DNA of 64,000 bases from Hetaerina americana. Taxonomy: Eukaryota; Arthropoda; Insecta; Odonata; Calopterygidae. A program made the position numbers and the translations under genes. The stretch spans positions 2,703,501 through 2,767,500 of the forward strand of contig JAKTNV010000020.1 of the NCBI GenBank assembly GCA_022747635.1. The letters run 5' to 3'. The notes under the pieces were generated by a model. That model made no database searches. It was not told the DNA's origin and saw only the letters and a list, made by a program, of their open reading frames with translations. Positions 34,966-46,200 of the stretch are shown piece by piece (position 1 is the first letter of the stretch; every line of letters starts with the position of its first letter).

Positions 34966-35040
34966 TCCTCAACCGGGACTCGAACACCGGATCTTTCCAC
35001 TTGCCGGGCGGATGCTCTTAACCACTTGAGCTATCGAGGA
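34966..35040 (-). repeat. tRNA-like sequence, copy 1
   Basis: 75 nt with a 7-bp acceptor stem (TCCTCGA/TTGAGGA), 4-bp D stem (GCTC/GAGC) and 5-bp anticodon stem (TCCGC/GTGGA) with GGC at the anticodon position. Position 33 is C rather than T and the T stem has mismatches, so it is tRNA-derived rather than a sound tRNA gene. Confidence 0.7.
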
Positions 35041-35378
35041 TAGTCAATTTACCCTGAGATCCGTGGGTCTAATATGTCGCCAAGCGCCCCGATTCCTTAC
35101 ATCTGTTTCTGCATATATGAGTATTTATTCGCCGTTTGGCGGGATTTCGTGTTTGAATGTGTATTTGGCCAATGTGGCTCATCTCTTTCTTCTGGCTATG
35201 CGTGCCACGAAACGCACTGTTCCTTTCCTGTATGATGTTGTATGAATTCTAACCCACTGTCCTTTCACACGAAATCCCGCCAAACGGCGAATAAATACTC
35301 ATATATGCAGAAACAGATGTAAGGAATCGGGGCGCTTGGCGACATATTAGACCCACGGATCTCAGGGTAAATTGACTA

Positions 35379-35453
35379 TCCTCGATAGCTCAAGTGGTTA
35401 AGAGCATCCGCCCGGCAAGTGGAAAGATCCGGTGTTCGAGTCCCGGTTGAGGA
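35379..35453 (+). repeat. tRNA-like sequence, copy 2
   Basis: Inverted counterpart of copy 1, identical or nearly so, inside the right arm of the palindrome. Confidence 0.7.
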
Positions 35454-35835
35454 GATATTTTTACTCTTGTGATCCGTTCGATTCCGCCTTCCCCACCTCT
35501 ATTGTGTTCGTCCTTTATATGTGTTCCTATCCCTTTTCCTTACATCTGTTTCTGCATATATGAGTATTTATTCGCCGTTTGGCGGGATTTCGTGTTTGAA
35601 TGTGTATTTGGCCAATGTGGCTCATCTCTTTCTTCTGGCTATGCGTGCCACGAAACGCACTGTTCCTTTCCTGTATGATGTTGTATGAATTCTAACCCAC
35701 TGTCCTTTCCTTTCCTTGTGTATTGTCTATTTCTCCTTTGGTGGGTGAAACTGCCCCCTGACGCCATCTCTTGGCTGAAAGAATCGGGGCGCTTGGCGAC
35801 ATATTAGACCCACGGATCTCAGGGTAAATTGACTA

Positions 35836-35910
35836 TCCTCGATAGCTCAAGTGGTTAAGAGCATCCGCCCGGCAAGTGGAAAGATCCGGTGTTCGAGTCC
35901 CGGTTGAGGA
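35836..35910 (+). repeat. tRNA-like sequence, copy 3
   Basis: Same 75 nt as copies 1 and 2. Confidence 0.7.
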
Positions 35911-36056
35911 AATATTTTTACTCTTGTGATCCGTTCGATTCCGCCTTCCCCACCTCTATTGTGTTCGTCCTTTATATGTGTTCCTATCCCTTTTCCTTAC
36001 ATCTGTTTCTGCATATATGAGTATTTATTCGCCGTTTGGCGGGATTTCGTGTTTGA

Positions 36057-36060
<4 letters not shown>

Positions 36061-36149
<89 letters not shown>
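36061..36149. repeat. (TA)n microsatellite
   Basis: About 90 bp of pure TA following the third tRNA-like unit; a shorter TA run follows at 36228-36258. Confidence 0.95.
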
Positions 36150-36152
<3 letters not shown>

Positions 36153-36201
36153 TCTCGAAGATGTTACTCAACCGAAAATAAATTCAAAGTAAAAGAAATG
36201 T
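36150..36201 (+). repeat. 52-bp duplicated segment, right copy
   Basis: Counterpart of 34231-34282. Confidence 0.9.
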
Positions 36202-36699
36202 TATATAAATGACAAAGTAAATGAAATATATATATATATATATATATAAATATATATACAATACGTGCGCACGGTGACGCGGCCTGAGTGCATCCATGAA
36301 GGAACTGAACGAACTCGTATAACCTGCATGCTTCACCATCGATTCCTCTTAATGAGAGATTAATCCAATAGATGGCGTTCATAGTACGGGAAAACGCTTA
36401 ATTTAAGTAAATTTCATCTCTCACTAAACCGCTGTTAACGTTTCATCCATATTCATCGCCATGGGTTTCATTTCCATAGTCGATTTAAGCCACTAACTTT
36501 GGTTTATTTAGAGAAATTCGTGCGGTGATGAAACAATTCTATTTAAAATGCTTAACACCGTAGGAGATTAAACCCGAGTTGGATAAGGTGCACGACACAT
36601 CTGCTTCGGTGTTTGCGACTGTTTACAGTTAAGTTTATGAGTTTAAACGTAGTCGTACATCCATTAAATTCTTAAGTTGGGTGCAGTCACATTAGCTCT

Positions 36700-37010
36700 G
36701 AATGAAGTATAAGTACACGCACCCGAATGGTCGATTCGGAGGCTGGTTTGGCGCATTTCCATCGCCATTCCGACGAATTTCTGCGTCGTTCCATAGCTGT
36801 GAACGAATCATGGATACACTACTTCGTACGGTCCAGAGACAAGTGAACAGTGGGTTTCTACAAGCAATCCGGTTCCGAAGACGGTGAAATCGGCCGGCAA
36901 GGTGATGGTCACGGTTTTTTTTGGATGCACGCGGATCATTCACGTGCATCGATTGCTTGCAACAAGGAAAAAAGATACATGTCGTTATTGCATCGGTTGG
37001 GCGTAAAAAT
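36700..37010 (+). pseudogene. mariner transposase relic (copy D)
   Basis: Broken codons for FRRISASFHS, then NESWIHYF (first catalytic region, usual DETWIHHY) and, across frameshifts, FFLDARGSFTCIDCLQQGKKI, equivalent to the VFWDxxGIIxxDYLxxGKTI block of mariners. No N-terminus, TIRs or HHDNA motif found. Confidence 0.7.
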
Positions 37011-37439
37011 CAAGGTAAAAGTCCTCTTCGGGATATAAAAAATCCTCTTTCTTCAATACAATGCACGGATGCACATCTGAGCAGTTTCGATGGCAATAAT
37101 TATGGAATTAATGATTACGCCATGCACCATATTCACCATATTTGGCCCCCAGACACTTTTTTTTCACTTTCCAAAATTGAAGAAATGGCCCTGGGGAAAA
37201 CGATTCACGCCGAACGAGGAGACCATCACCAACAGAGATGCCTATTTTGATAGCCTTTCAAGGTTCTACTTCTTGGATGGCTTAAAAAATATCTTTCCTA
37301 AACAAATTTTCGTAATATTCCTTTCATCCCTCTTGAACCTTCTCTGGCTTAATAAAAATTTTCCTGAACTCTTTTATTTTTATCGCGGATTTTCCTTTCT
37401 TATTTCCTGAAAGTGCTTTCACTTTCCAATTTACAGCGC

Positions 37440-37800
37440 ACCAATTTACCCCGTCCTCCACAAATTTCCAGATTCTCGCATTGCATCTTTCGCTATGCAT
37501 CTTTCGCTTCGTTTGTTACCTGTCTTTATTGCTCTCATTGTGATCCCTTTCACGTAATTCCGCGTTTACATTCTTAAATTTAATCTTTCGTCTGTATTCC
37601 ATAACCACCTCGTTCGCAATCCATGGTTCTCGAATCCTTTTCCTATTTTATGTTCACATAGTTTTACTTGCGGCTTTCAATTACCCTTTCTTAATATTCT
37701 TCCATTTTTATCTAACCCATCTGCCTCTCATTTCTCTTTCATAATTTTTTTCTGAACGCTAGTACTGTTTCGTCCCTTAGTAAGTTCCACTTCAATACTT
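37440..37800 (-). pseudogene. Possible RTE linker fragment
   Basis: Minus-strand codons resemble the RTE region after the endonuclease (basic KKG...KAAK and ENHGLRT-like segment), frame-broken. Assignment is tentative. Confidence 0.3.
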
Positions 37801-38299
37801 ATCAAGACTGTATCATTCTCCTCAATCTGTTGTCTCTCTCCAAATGCTGCTCTACTAATGATCTCAGATCACAACACTACCCCGGAAGAAACCGTGAGAT
37901 ATGGTGGGGATGTTTTATAATCGGTGCCATAATACCGTCCAACTGAAATTTTCATTTCTCGGGCATTTTCCACGTGCACCTACCCCTATCGTCAAAGTGT
38001 TTAAACCAAAGTATGCGTCCTGATTAAGCCCTCTCAAACCTGTGGTAAAAACTATTGCTTTCTTCCAGTTTTACGGATTGGCACCTCTCCTCCATCAAAA
38101 TAGCGAACCCCGGACACCTTTCCGATCCCTCTGCCGCTGGCTGCGTCCGGGCGAACCGATGCAGTCCTATTGGTGCGGCTATTTTTCGCAATTCCACCCA
38201 AGATGAGAAGGCTACCTCCTCTTAAAGAGTAACCGTCCCTTCCCACTGGGAAATCGCCGGCGCAGGCGTGCACCGTGGCTGAAGACCCAGCAGAAGCCA

Positions 38300-39590
38300 T
38301 CCTTATTCTATTCAGCTTGTAAAATAAAAAAAAAAGACTCGGTCAAAACAAAGAAAGTTGCGAACTTAAAAGATAAAGATTTCCTTTGTCTCAACGACCG
38401 CTACTTAAACGTTCATTCAAAAGTACGACATATTGATATCGCTGACCTGCCTAACAGATAAATTTATCCACCCCCTACCTAAGACTACTAATGAAAACTC
38501 AACATTTGACGCCTCTTAAAAAATCGATTACAATGCATGCGAACGATGAGGCGAAACTTATACGTTACGATCGACACACTTCAGCAAAAATTAACAATTA
38601 AAAGAAGTAAAATAAACACTTAATACAAGCAGCTATGATTAAACACACACACGAATTAGAAATTTACGCGAAGAGAAACCGTAAAAGAATAGTGTAAAGA
38701 ATATAAATAAATTACATATTACTTACATTATACATGCATATATTTAAATATAGCCGAAAACACAACACAGTTCTTTTTCATTAGTATAAGCACTCGGAGG
38801 ATATTGTATTTTAACATTTGGCGGATGACTCCGTTTCGAGGGGCTGCCACTGCATCACTCCTGCAGTTTCCTAGAATTTGTCAAAGACCGTACACTCTCA
38901 TTTCAATTTACAGCAAATTTTCAAGCAAATATCAAATCTTTTTCCATGTCAAATTCAAATTTCAATTAATGCTACCAGGCTCCGAGCCATGCTCTTTTCG
39001 AATTTTTTGTACAATTTGACAGGCTCGACACGGCCCGACCTGGATTATTCCAGCAAAGCTCATTATATATCTGACACCGCTTGTAGCTAATCTTTAATTC
39101 AGCGACGTTCGCTTAAGAAACTAAGTAGTTTAACCGCATAACAAAAGGTAAAAAATAAAGTAATGAGTGCATTGCCACAAATGCGTCCTTCTTAACATGC
39201 CCTTTCAGTTTTAAAGGATTTTGTGGTGAGACTGACGGAAGGGCCCTATGCTGAAAATTGCGTGGCCATAACCTAAGATGCCTTGGAACAACCATGGATA
39301 TTGAAATCCCTTACAATGAAATTGAAGTGATTGAAGAATTGAGTTTCTCTTTCTCAAAGGCTCTCTTGAAATGCACTGATGATCACAATGGAAACGGGAA
39401 GTTGGCTCAACTAATGCAGAGCAGACAAGATAGATTTTCAGATGTGTTTCATCATCTACAGAAAAGACAAACTAATTAGACTTGCCAGAGGGGTATCCCT
39501 CAAAATCCCAGGAGTTACCGCTACGAATGTGATTACAGTGATAAAGAAAGTTTTGGTGCTACGCGAAGGGCTAAAATCAAGGAATGCTAT
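38300..39590. other. Unassigned AT-rich DNA
   Basis: No gene recognised; frames of 60-73 codons are uninformative. Confidence 0.45.
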
Positions 39591-39599
39591 TGAGATATA

Positions 39600-39646
<47 letters not shown>
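39600..39646. repeat. (TA)n microsatellite
   Basis: Near-pure TA tract. Confidence 0.9.
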
Positions 39647-39647
<1 letters not shown>

Positions 39648-39715
39648 GGGCTGACACAATATAACACGAATAGAAAAGAATAGACACATTTAAAAGAACA
39701 CTCACACGGTAAATT

Positions 39716-39757
39716 GTTCGAGCTTTCGGCCCTCTCAGAGGCCTTCTTCAAGAGAGA
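39716..39757 (-). ncRNA. Degenerate hammerhead-like motif (PLE type)
   Basis: Minus strand: TTGAAGA (canonical CUGANGA), one extra A, a stem GGCCTC/GAGGGCC with a bulged G, then GAAA, AGCT and CTC. The AGCT gives a two-base-pair stem III without a loop, as described for minimal PLE hammerheads. The first core base is T instead of C and stem I pairs weakly, so activity is doubtful. Confidence 0.45.
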
Positions 39758-39765
39758 CTATATAT

Positions 39766-39855
39766 ATACACATTCAAACACGAAATCCCGCCAAACGGCG
39801 AATAAATATTCATTTATACAGAAACAGATATAAGGAAAAGGGATAGGAACACACA

Positions 39856-39856
<1 letters not shown>
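39766..39856 (-). repeat. Fragment of the 34-36 kb repeat unit
   Basis: Inverted copy of the TTCCTTACATCTGTTTCTGC...TTTCGTGTTTGAATGTG segment, about 90 bp, directly adjoining the hammerhead-like motif, followed by another TA tract (39856-39882). Confidence 0.88.
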
Positions 39857-39889
<33 letters not shown>

Positions 39890-40059
39890 TTATCTTCATA
39901 AATGTATATAAAAAATACACATTTTCGGAGATCGGATCCCCCGACTTGAACATGAATGTTCGATCCAAGCTCGATGATCAAAAATGCACAACCCTCATCA
40001 AAAGTTAGATCAATAAATTTGCAGTCGTCGGCTAGAGCCATCAAATATTGGTACAGCAA

Positions 40060-42300
40060 TTGCTTAGGAAAGCAGGATAAACATTGCCAATGTTACTAAA
40101 ACAAACCTCATTTTACATATGCCCATGTTAGAACAGGCAGGGAAATCACGGGTCCAAAACGATGGCGTGCTCGGCTCCTTTTACGCCATATTTATCACCA
40201 GCATGGAAATAACCGAGGTCACTAGCGGCCAAGGAAGTGGGATTTAAAGAAACCTAAACTACTTAACAAATGTGACAACAATAGTGTCAGGTAATCTATT
40301 CAATAAATTGAATGGGATTATGAACTAATTCAAAAATACATATTCAAAACATATCGTTTTGAAACAAACACCGATGACGCGGAGTGCATTTGGAATTCGC
40401 ACCTTAAATATTGTGTGCTGAGGGATAGAGAGGAAAGTTCCATCAAACATAAGCGTGATAACAGTGAATCAATATGGCTGATCGGTGCATTTAGAAGGGC
40501 GACTAGGAGGAAATAAAATTCTTCTCAAATTAAAAATTTATTGTAAAATGCAATAAGGAAAGCAGTGTTTGAGATCTCAGAGGAGCACTCATAGAAAGTA
40601 GATCAAAAGCGAAAAAGAGTGCAAGCGAATACTTACGCACTTTCGAAAGTAAAATACCTTGAGAGTGAGCAAGAAAATGCCAAATCATTTTCATCTCTCG
40701 TCAGGAAAGTAAAATATGAACAGCCAACGGAATATTCTTAAAATAGATGGAAAAGCTAAACTGATACTAATAACGAAAAAACGCCCAATAAAAACTTTTC
40801 CCTGAATGTCCGCGCCAAAAATATTACTTGACCTTACGAAGCCCCTCACACATTTGATGACCAGCACACGAGTAACATTTTATTTTCCAGGAAGGAATAA
40901 GAAAGAAGAACTCTGGAATGCAAGAAGAAAATAAACCGGAGGATCAAAATAAAGTCCCTAAGAGCAATTTATTTCATTCCTCCGTCCCACCGAGGGAACA
41001 CACTGAATCAATCGCGCCAGGCTTAAAAACAGTTATTTACAAGTCGAGGGAGACAAATTAAGAATGAAGTAAGTAGGTTAAATGACTCATCTATCTCCCC
41101 TAATCTAGCTACGGTTTATCAAACTAAGGCAGAGAAGTATTCGAAAGGCAGAGTTAAGGAAAGTTGTTATAGTGCTCCGCTGATTAAACCTCACCTGTTG
41201 AATACACGAGAGGTGCTCGGGAGCCCTCACAGGAAGAATTAATCAGAGAATTAAAGAGAATGAAAAATAGCCCCTCACGTGAGGAAATGTTGAATGAACG
41301 GACGGAAAGCGATAGATTATTACTGAACAACCTTGGTTTGGAGACATTAGGAAACCCCTAGATTATTGGCATGAATTATTCATGTTTATAATTGAATGAA
41401 AAATCTTCCAATCTTAAAGCTGGGACAACAGGAGCATTCCCAGCATCGCTTTCATACATTTCCTGTCGAGACGACACGGCGAGATGTTAATGGGAAATAT
41501 CTGGACTCCAGGAGCGAGCGATACGGAGATAAGCAACCACATGTCCGTCGCACAAAATTAGGGACCATTACCAGCAATAGGACAAATTATTTTCTGAAAT
41601 TCAATCAGCATTTCTACAAATGCCTGAAGACCAATCTCCATCTGCCTTACTCCCACGAGGAGGCTTGCAGCATTATATGTAAATGTACAACCAAAACGAG
41701 CAACGCTGAGCATCAAAGAAAACAACACAGGGAGCAAACGCCTTGAAACTAAATAAAGGTGCAACAATCTGAATAAATTAAACGGCCTTTTCACCCAAAT
41801 TATCATTGAGTAAATGAGCCCTACCCTAGTTGATTCGTGAACAGGAATCATTTGATGACAGAAACACTCACACTTATGCAACATATGCTCGTTGAAATTT
41901 TCACACGATACGAGTTCCGGGATGGTTATGGTCTCTTATATTTAGTATTTAGGGACAAAAATTGCAGTGTTGTATAAATGATTCCGTAAAAATGTAGAAA
42001 AACGAGAGAAATCCAAAAAAGGGAAGGCAAGCCGTAAAACGAAAATATTATGGCAAGAGTAGGTGCCTGTAAAATCCCATTTTAACCTGATGCAAATATT
42101 TTCGGCCGGTATAAAAAATGTGATTTTAGATGTGGGATGGCGGTTAAACGTTTTAGATATGCCATGTTTGCGACATTCAATTCTGCACAACACGCGGCGC
42201 GGTCTAAGTTAGTGTCCCTGAATTTCAATAACGGTGGTTTATGTAGTTTATTTTTTTATTACATCCCATTGATAATTAGCTAAAAAAATAAACATAGGGG
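40060..42300. other. Unassigned DNA upstream of the cysteine-rich peptide gene
   Basis: No frame or repeat recognised. Confidence 0.4.
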
Positions 42301-42306
42301 AATATA

Positions 42307-42316
42307 GGGAAAATTC
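42307..42316 (+). promoter_or_regulatory. Possible kappaB-like site
   Basis: GGGAAAATTC, one mismatch class away from Rel/NF-kappaB sites, about 460 bp upstream of the TATA box. Short match; could be chance. Confidence 0.2.
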
Positions 42317-42765
42317 AACTTCGTGAATTCGTCCCGTAGACAACAACAAAGCATGCACAACAATTCAAATCGCTTCAACAATGATAGCGACAGTTGATTC
42401 CTGAGAAGTCGAAAAATCGCAATTGTTCAAGGACGCCGCGCACCAGTCTCAATGGCACAGCGACGTGCACTGAGACCGTGGTCCGGTGGTGATCGCACCC
42501 TAACGCGGATTTGCTTGGGGTTCCTCGCGAGTGGGAGGGTGGGTGGGTGGAGGGGGGCGGGAAGGGCGATGGCCGTCGCTTTTTTGGGTCAACCCGATCG
42601 GCGTCACCCACCCACCTGCACCGATACCGAGCCCAGAGGCTCGTCTCTCTCTTTCTTTATCTGGATTATAAAGTTGTCGAATGTTTTAACAAGAAATGAC
42701 ATTCCCGCTGAATTCCTCTCGCTTCTTATTAATTACTTATCGCGACCGCTGTCCTCTCCTCACCT

Positions 42766-42773
42766 TATATATA
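42766..42773 (+). promoter_or_regulatory. TATA box of the cysteine-rich peptide gene
   Basis: TATATATA in CACCTTATATATACGTCG, placing transcription start near 42796. It precedes a strong splice donor at 42881 and the signal-peptide exon. Confidence 0.6.
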
Positions 42774-42795
42774 CGTCGCGGGGGCCACAACACCA

Positions 42796-42880
42796 AGCAC
42801 TTCCCACTGCGGAGTCGACAACCGAGGGACTTTGGAGTCTTGGACGTCACGGCAACCACACCGTTCATCCGGATATTCAC
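42796..42880 (+). other. Predicted non-coding exon 1
   Basis: Between the expected start site and a strong donor (CAC|GTGAGTAG, GT at 42881-42882). A matching acceptor with a pyrimidine tract, CGCGCAG, ends at 43186. Exon limits are predicted from signals only. Confidence 0.45.
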
Positions 42881-43215
42881 GTGAGTAGCAGCACCCTGCA
42901 CTGCGCGACCTCGTCGGGCTATTTGCGCTGATTAATAGAATTAGTGAATAATTCCTTTGAAATGATCCCTAAATGTATGGACATGAGAGCATTTCGCTTC
43001 CTTAGTCATGAGCAGATAGGTTACGCCTGGGATTATCAAGTATTGAACTGCAGATCCATTATTGCCCTTACTCCCGCTATTTTTTCTTGCCCAGGGATAC
43101 ATGCGTGTGTGTGTGCGTGCGTGGGGCAAGGGTCAATGCCCTCGCCACAGACTTCACTCTCTCCTCGCACTTTTCATGTCGCGCAGTCGGGCCGCAGAGA
43201 ATCCACCGTCGGGCT

Positions 43216-46200
43216 ATGAAGAAGGGGTGCGGAGTGATGGCGCTGGCCGTGGTGCTCGCCTTGTGCCTGCACCAATGCACGGCTGAAGAGGGAACCGAGG
43301 TCCTGGGAAGGCGGGTCGCCCGACAATCCGTCTTTTTTTGGCCGAATGGCGACCAAGCTGGTAAGCACAAAGAGGGCGCCGGCGGGGCAAAGGTCAGCTC
43401 GGAAGAGACGAGCCACTCGAGGAGGATCGAAGAAGCACGGTGGTGGTCACAATTACACGTGGGGAGATCACGAATGGACATTTCCTTTGAAACAGGATAG
43501 AGCATCGCGTGAATTTGCCACAGGCGGATTCGTATCGGTCGCGCGTCCACAAGGACTGTCTGGCACTGAGATGCGGCCAAACCACCGCCACTTCACACCA
43601 ATGCGGGTCCTTCATGAACAGTAGTCACTAACAGAGAACCAGGATGCCGTTCTATGTTTTCGTATAAACGATATAAAAATAAATAAAAATGATATCAGGC
43701 ACGGATGCAACGGAAATTCCCGATTCACAGAGCTATTATTGTTCAAAAGTTAGCATTAGTTTGCAATGTCTTGAAGGGTTACCACAGTAATTTTCAGTTC
43801 TCTACCAACTTTGTAAGTATTATGAACATACATACTCTCTCATTTTTATCACTATGGGCCCATAATCGTACCCATTGTTCACTACTCTTCTGAAGTTGCG
43901 AATCAATCACGTAAACTATTAAATCAACAAAGCAATCTCTCGTACTCTAAGCCTTTTGAAGCATAAATGATTACAATCCCACGTAATTGCACTGCGAAAC
44001 ACTTAAAGACATGAAGGATCTCAGGTTTTCCCGGCGTATGGTATTCAAGAAGTTCTCTCGGGTTTCCCACCGGGTCAGGTTGCAGTACACCGACGTTTCG
44101 AAGGCTGACTCTGCCATCGTCTTCAGGGTGAAGTGAAGACGATGGCACTTCACCCTGAAGACGATGGCAGAGTCAGCCTTCGAAACGTCGGTGTACTGCA
44201 ACCTGACCCGGTGGGAAACCCGAGAGAACTTCTTGAACTTAAAGATATATTTGTGATTCCCCGAAAATGAGCCACCAACGTCGCTCTCGAGGGATTTAGT
44301 TCGCATCGCGGACTCGCAATTGTCGATTGCAGTCAAAGCCGACATATCGACCGACCGCACCCTCGCCAAACAAACACACTCATATCCTCTACACGGGCTC
44401 TCAGACGCCAAAATCAACGCCAAACAACAAAGGTCAAGAAATTCACCCGCACTGACGAGAAATATACACCGTGTTGCTTCTCCGTGCCTTGAATTTCCAA
44501 GTAATCGACACCGTACAGTGAGTATCAAGAACAGCTGCATATGTATAAGTATTTCCCAAGCGTGTGAATTGTCACTCATGCCTACCCTCCACCCCTTAAA
44601 CAGATTAATGAGCACGCCCCTTGAAAGACCGAGGCGCAAAGATTCCCCCCAGAGTAACTCGTGAATCCATAATCGTGTTTCTTTTCGATAAAAGAGTGGA
44701 GACATCTCCGTGCAGGTACACGCACGCCCACTCAATATGAGAATATCTTCAAGTAAATGTATTCCCATATCGGAGAAAAATTATAATAAACAATTGTGTT
44801 GTCCACAATAGTATTTTTGTCATCACGACCAGTGTTTCAACATTTCGCGTCATCTTGAATCCTGGGTCGTGTAAACAAAATTCTAAAGTGGAAACGACAA
44901 TTGTTACTTATCATTTCTCCCCAAATTGGAAAGTAACCACAAAGTTACGCCTGAAACCATACGGTTCATTAAACATATTTCTGTCAATTCTTCGTCACGC
45001 CCCTCTCTCGGGATGGTGTGATTCATTGCAGACAACGATTTGAAGGGAGTGTCAGGCCTGGTGCCATTTTAATTGCTTTTTATCGTCTAATTTTCAATCA
45101 GCGTCAAGTTACTCTTGGTGCCAACACTGTCCAAAAATACGGCTAATCACCTTCACTACTCTTCTGATAGGCGAGTCCGAACCCGCTCGGCCGCAGTTCC
45201 TTGTCCGACGTCCGTCTCTTCGCATCCACATGGTGAGGACTTAATGTTTTCACGAAAAACAAGCATCTTCTACCGTTTACAGGGTCGCACCCAAAAGTGG
45301 TAGAACTGATTGCTTTGCAAGAATTTTTTTGACGATATACTTACATCGACTTAATAATCTTCAAAGTATGCTCCTTGAGCTGCTACACACTTAGTATAAC
45401 GTTGCTCCCATTCCCCGAACGCCCGCTGGACATTTTCTTTGGGGATGCCGTTGATGACCCTCGTCGAAGCCTCTTAAATGGTCTTTATCGAGTCAAAACG
45501 TCGTCCCTTGAGCTGTTTTTTCATCAGGGGGAAAAAGAAGAAGTCCGGTGGTGCCAGATCCGGAGAATAGGGCGAGTGCGGCAACGTGGCAACGCCGTAT
45601 TTGGCCGTTGCCTGTTGGTCGACACTCAGAATTTTCGGCACCATCTTGGCGCACACCTTGCGCATGGCCAAGTCCTGTGAAATAATGCGTTGGACGTTGG
45701 ATGCAGACAGACCCAACTGGTCTGCAATTTCTTCACTGGTTAAGCGTCGGTCTGTGTTCAGCAGTGTCCTCACTCTGTCCACATTCCGGTCGGTTCTTGC
45801 CGTCGACGGCCGTCCGGAGCGATGGTCGTCTTCAACGAGCTCCCTACCCTCTTTAAACAACTTGTGCCACTCAAATACTGTGGAACGGCTTAAGGCAGTG
45901 TCCCCATAAGCCTGCTTGATCATATTGAGGGTCTCAGTTGCCGTCTTCCCGAGTTTCGCACAAAACTTCACGGAATAACGTTGCTCTAAATTCAGATTCA
46001 TTTTGTTTTTCGACGCGGACAAAAAACTTGCTTCACTAAAAACGGTGTCCTCACTCAACGACAGCCCGCAGGCGACTGAGGTTGGTGTCGGCCTGTTGCT
46101 AAGAGCCCCCTCCACCTTGCCCTGCCAGGCAGATCCCCCTCCACCGCTCCGTTCGCGCAGGGAGAAAATCAGTCCTACCACTTTTGGGTGCGGCCCTGTG

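Larger units (their letters stand above)
34861..35559. repeat. Large palindrome, ~290-bp arms
   Basis: Left arm 34861-35150 and right arm 35270-35559 are nearly perfect reverse complements around a 119-nt centre. Each arm carries the tRNA-like sequence and the segment ending GCCGTTTGGCGGGATTTCGT. The inner 54 bp (35096-35149 and 35271-35324) look like terminal inverted repeats of a 229-bp unit. Confidence 0.9.
35325..36060 (+). repeat. Direct duplication of the tRNA-like unit
   Basis: 35325-35598 is repeated at about 35782-36060: AATCGGGGCGCTTGGCGACA..., tRNA-like part, then the segment ending TTTCGTGTTTGAATGTGTAT. The intervening 35600-35780 is single copy apart from its start, which repeats the palindrome centre. 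Confidence 0.88.
44010..44236. mobile_element. PLE-type fold-back element with two hammerhead-like motifs
   Basis: 227-bp long palindrome flanked by a 9-bp TSD (ACTTAAAGA at 44001-44009 and 44237-44245). Outer arms contain AAGAAGTTCTCTCGGGTTTC and its complement; inner arms each carry a hammerhead-like motif, one per strand. The 129-bp element at 13048-13176 has the same ends. Sequence context (hammerhead next to a conserved terminal block) fits Penelope-like element terminal repeats; no RT is present here, so it moved in trans or by another route. Confidence 0.82.

Noticed and set aside
34966..35910. Functional tRNA-Ala (GGC) genes
   Set aside because: C at position 33 and a mismatched T stem in all three copies; embedded in a repeat. 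Treated as tRNA-derived.
34966..35910. CRISPR-like array from regularly recurring units
   Set aside because: Three copies in mixed orientation and irregular spacing in eukaryotic DNA; it is a duplicated tRNA-like repeat.
34627..36192. Frames encoding Tyr-Ile repeats
   Set aside because: Translation of (TA)n microsatellites.
42452..42931. 159-codon plus-strand frame upstream of the peptide gene
   Set aside because: Overlaps the TATA box and predicted exon 1; no signal peptide or domain.
43361..43500. Unspliced extension of the signal-peptide exon
   Set aside because: Continues about 46 codons past a good donor with no cysteine pattern; the phase-matched exon at 46424 is the better continuation.
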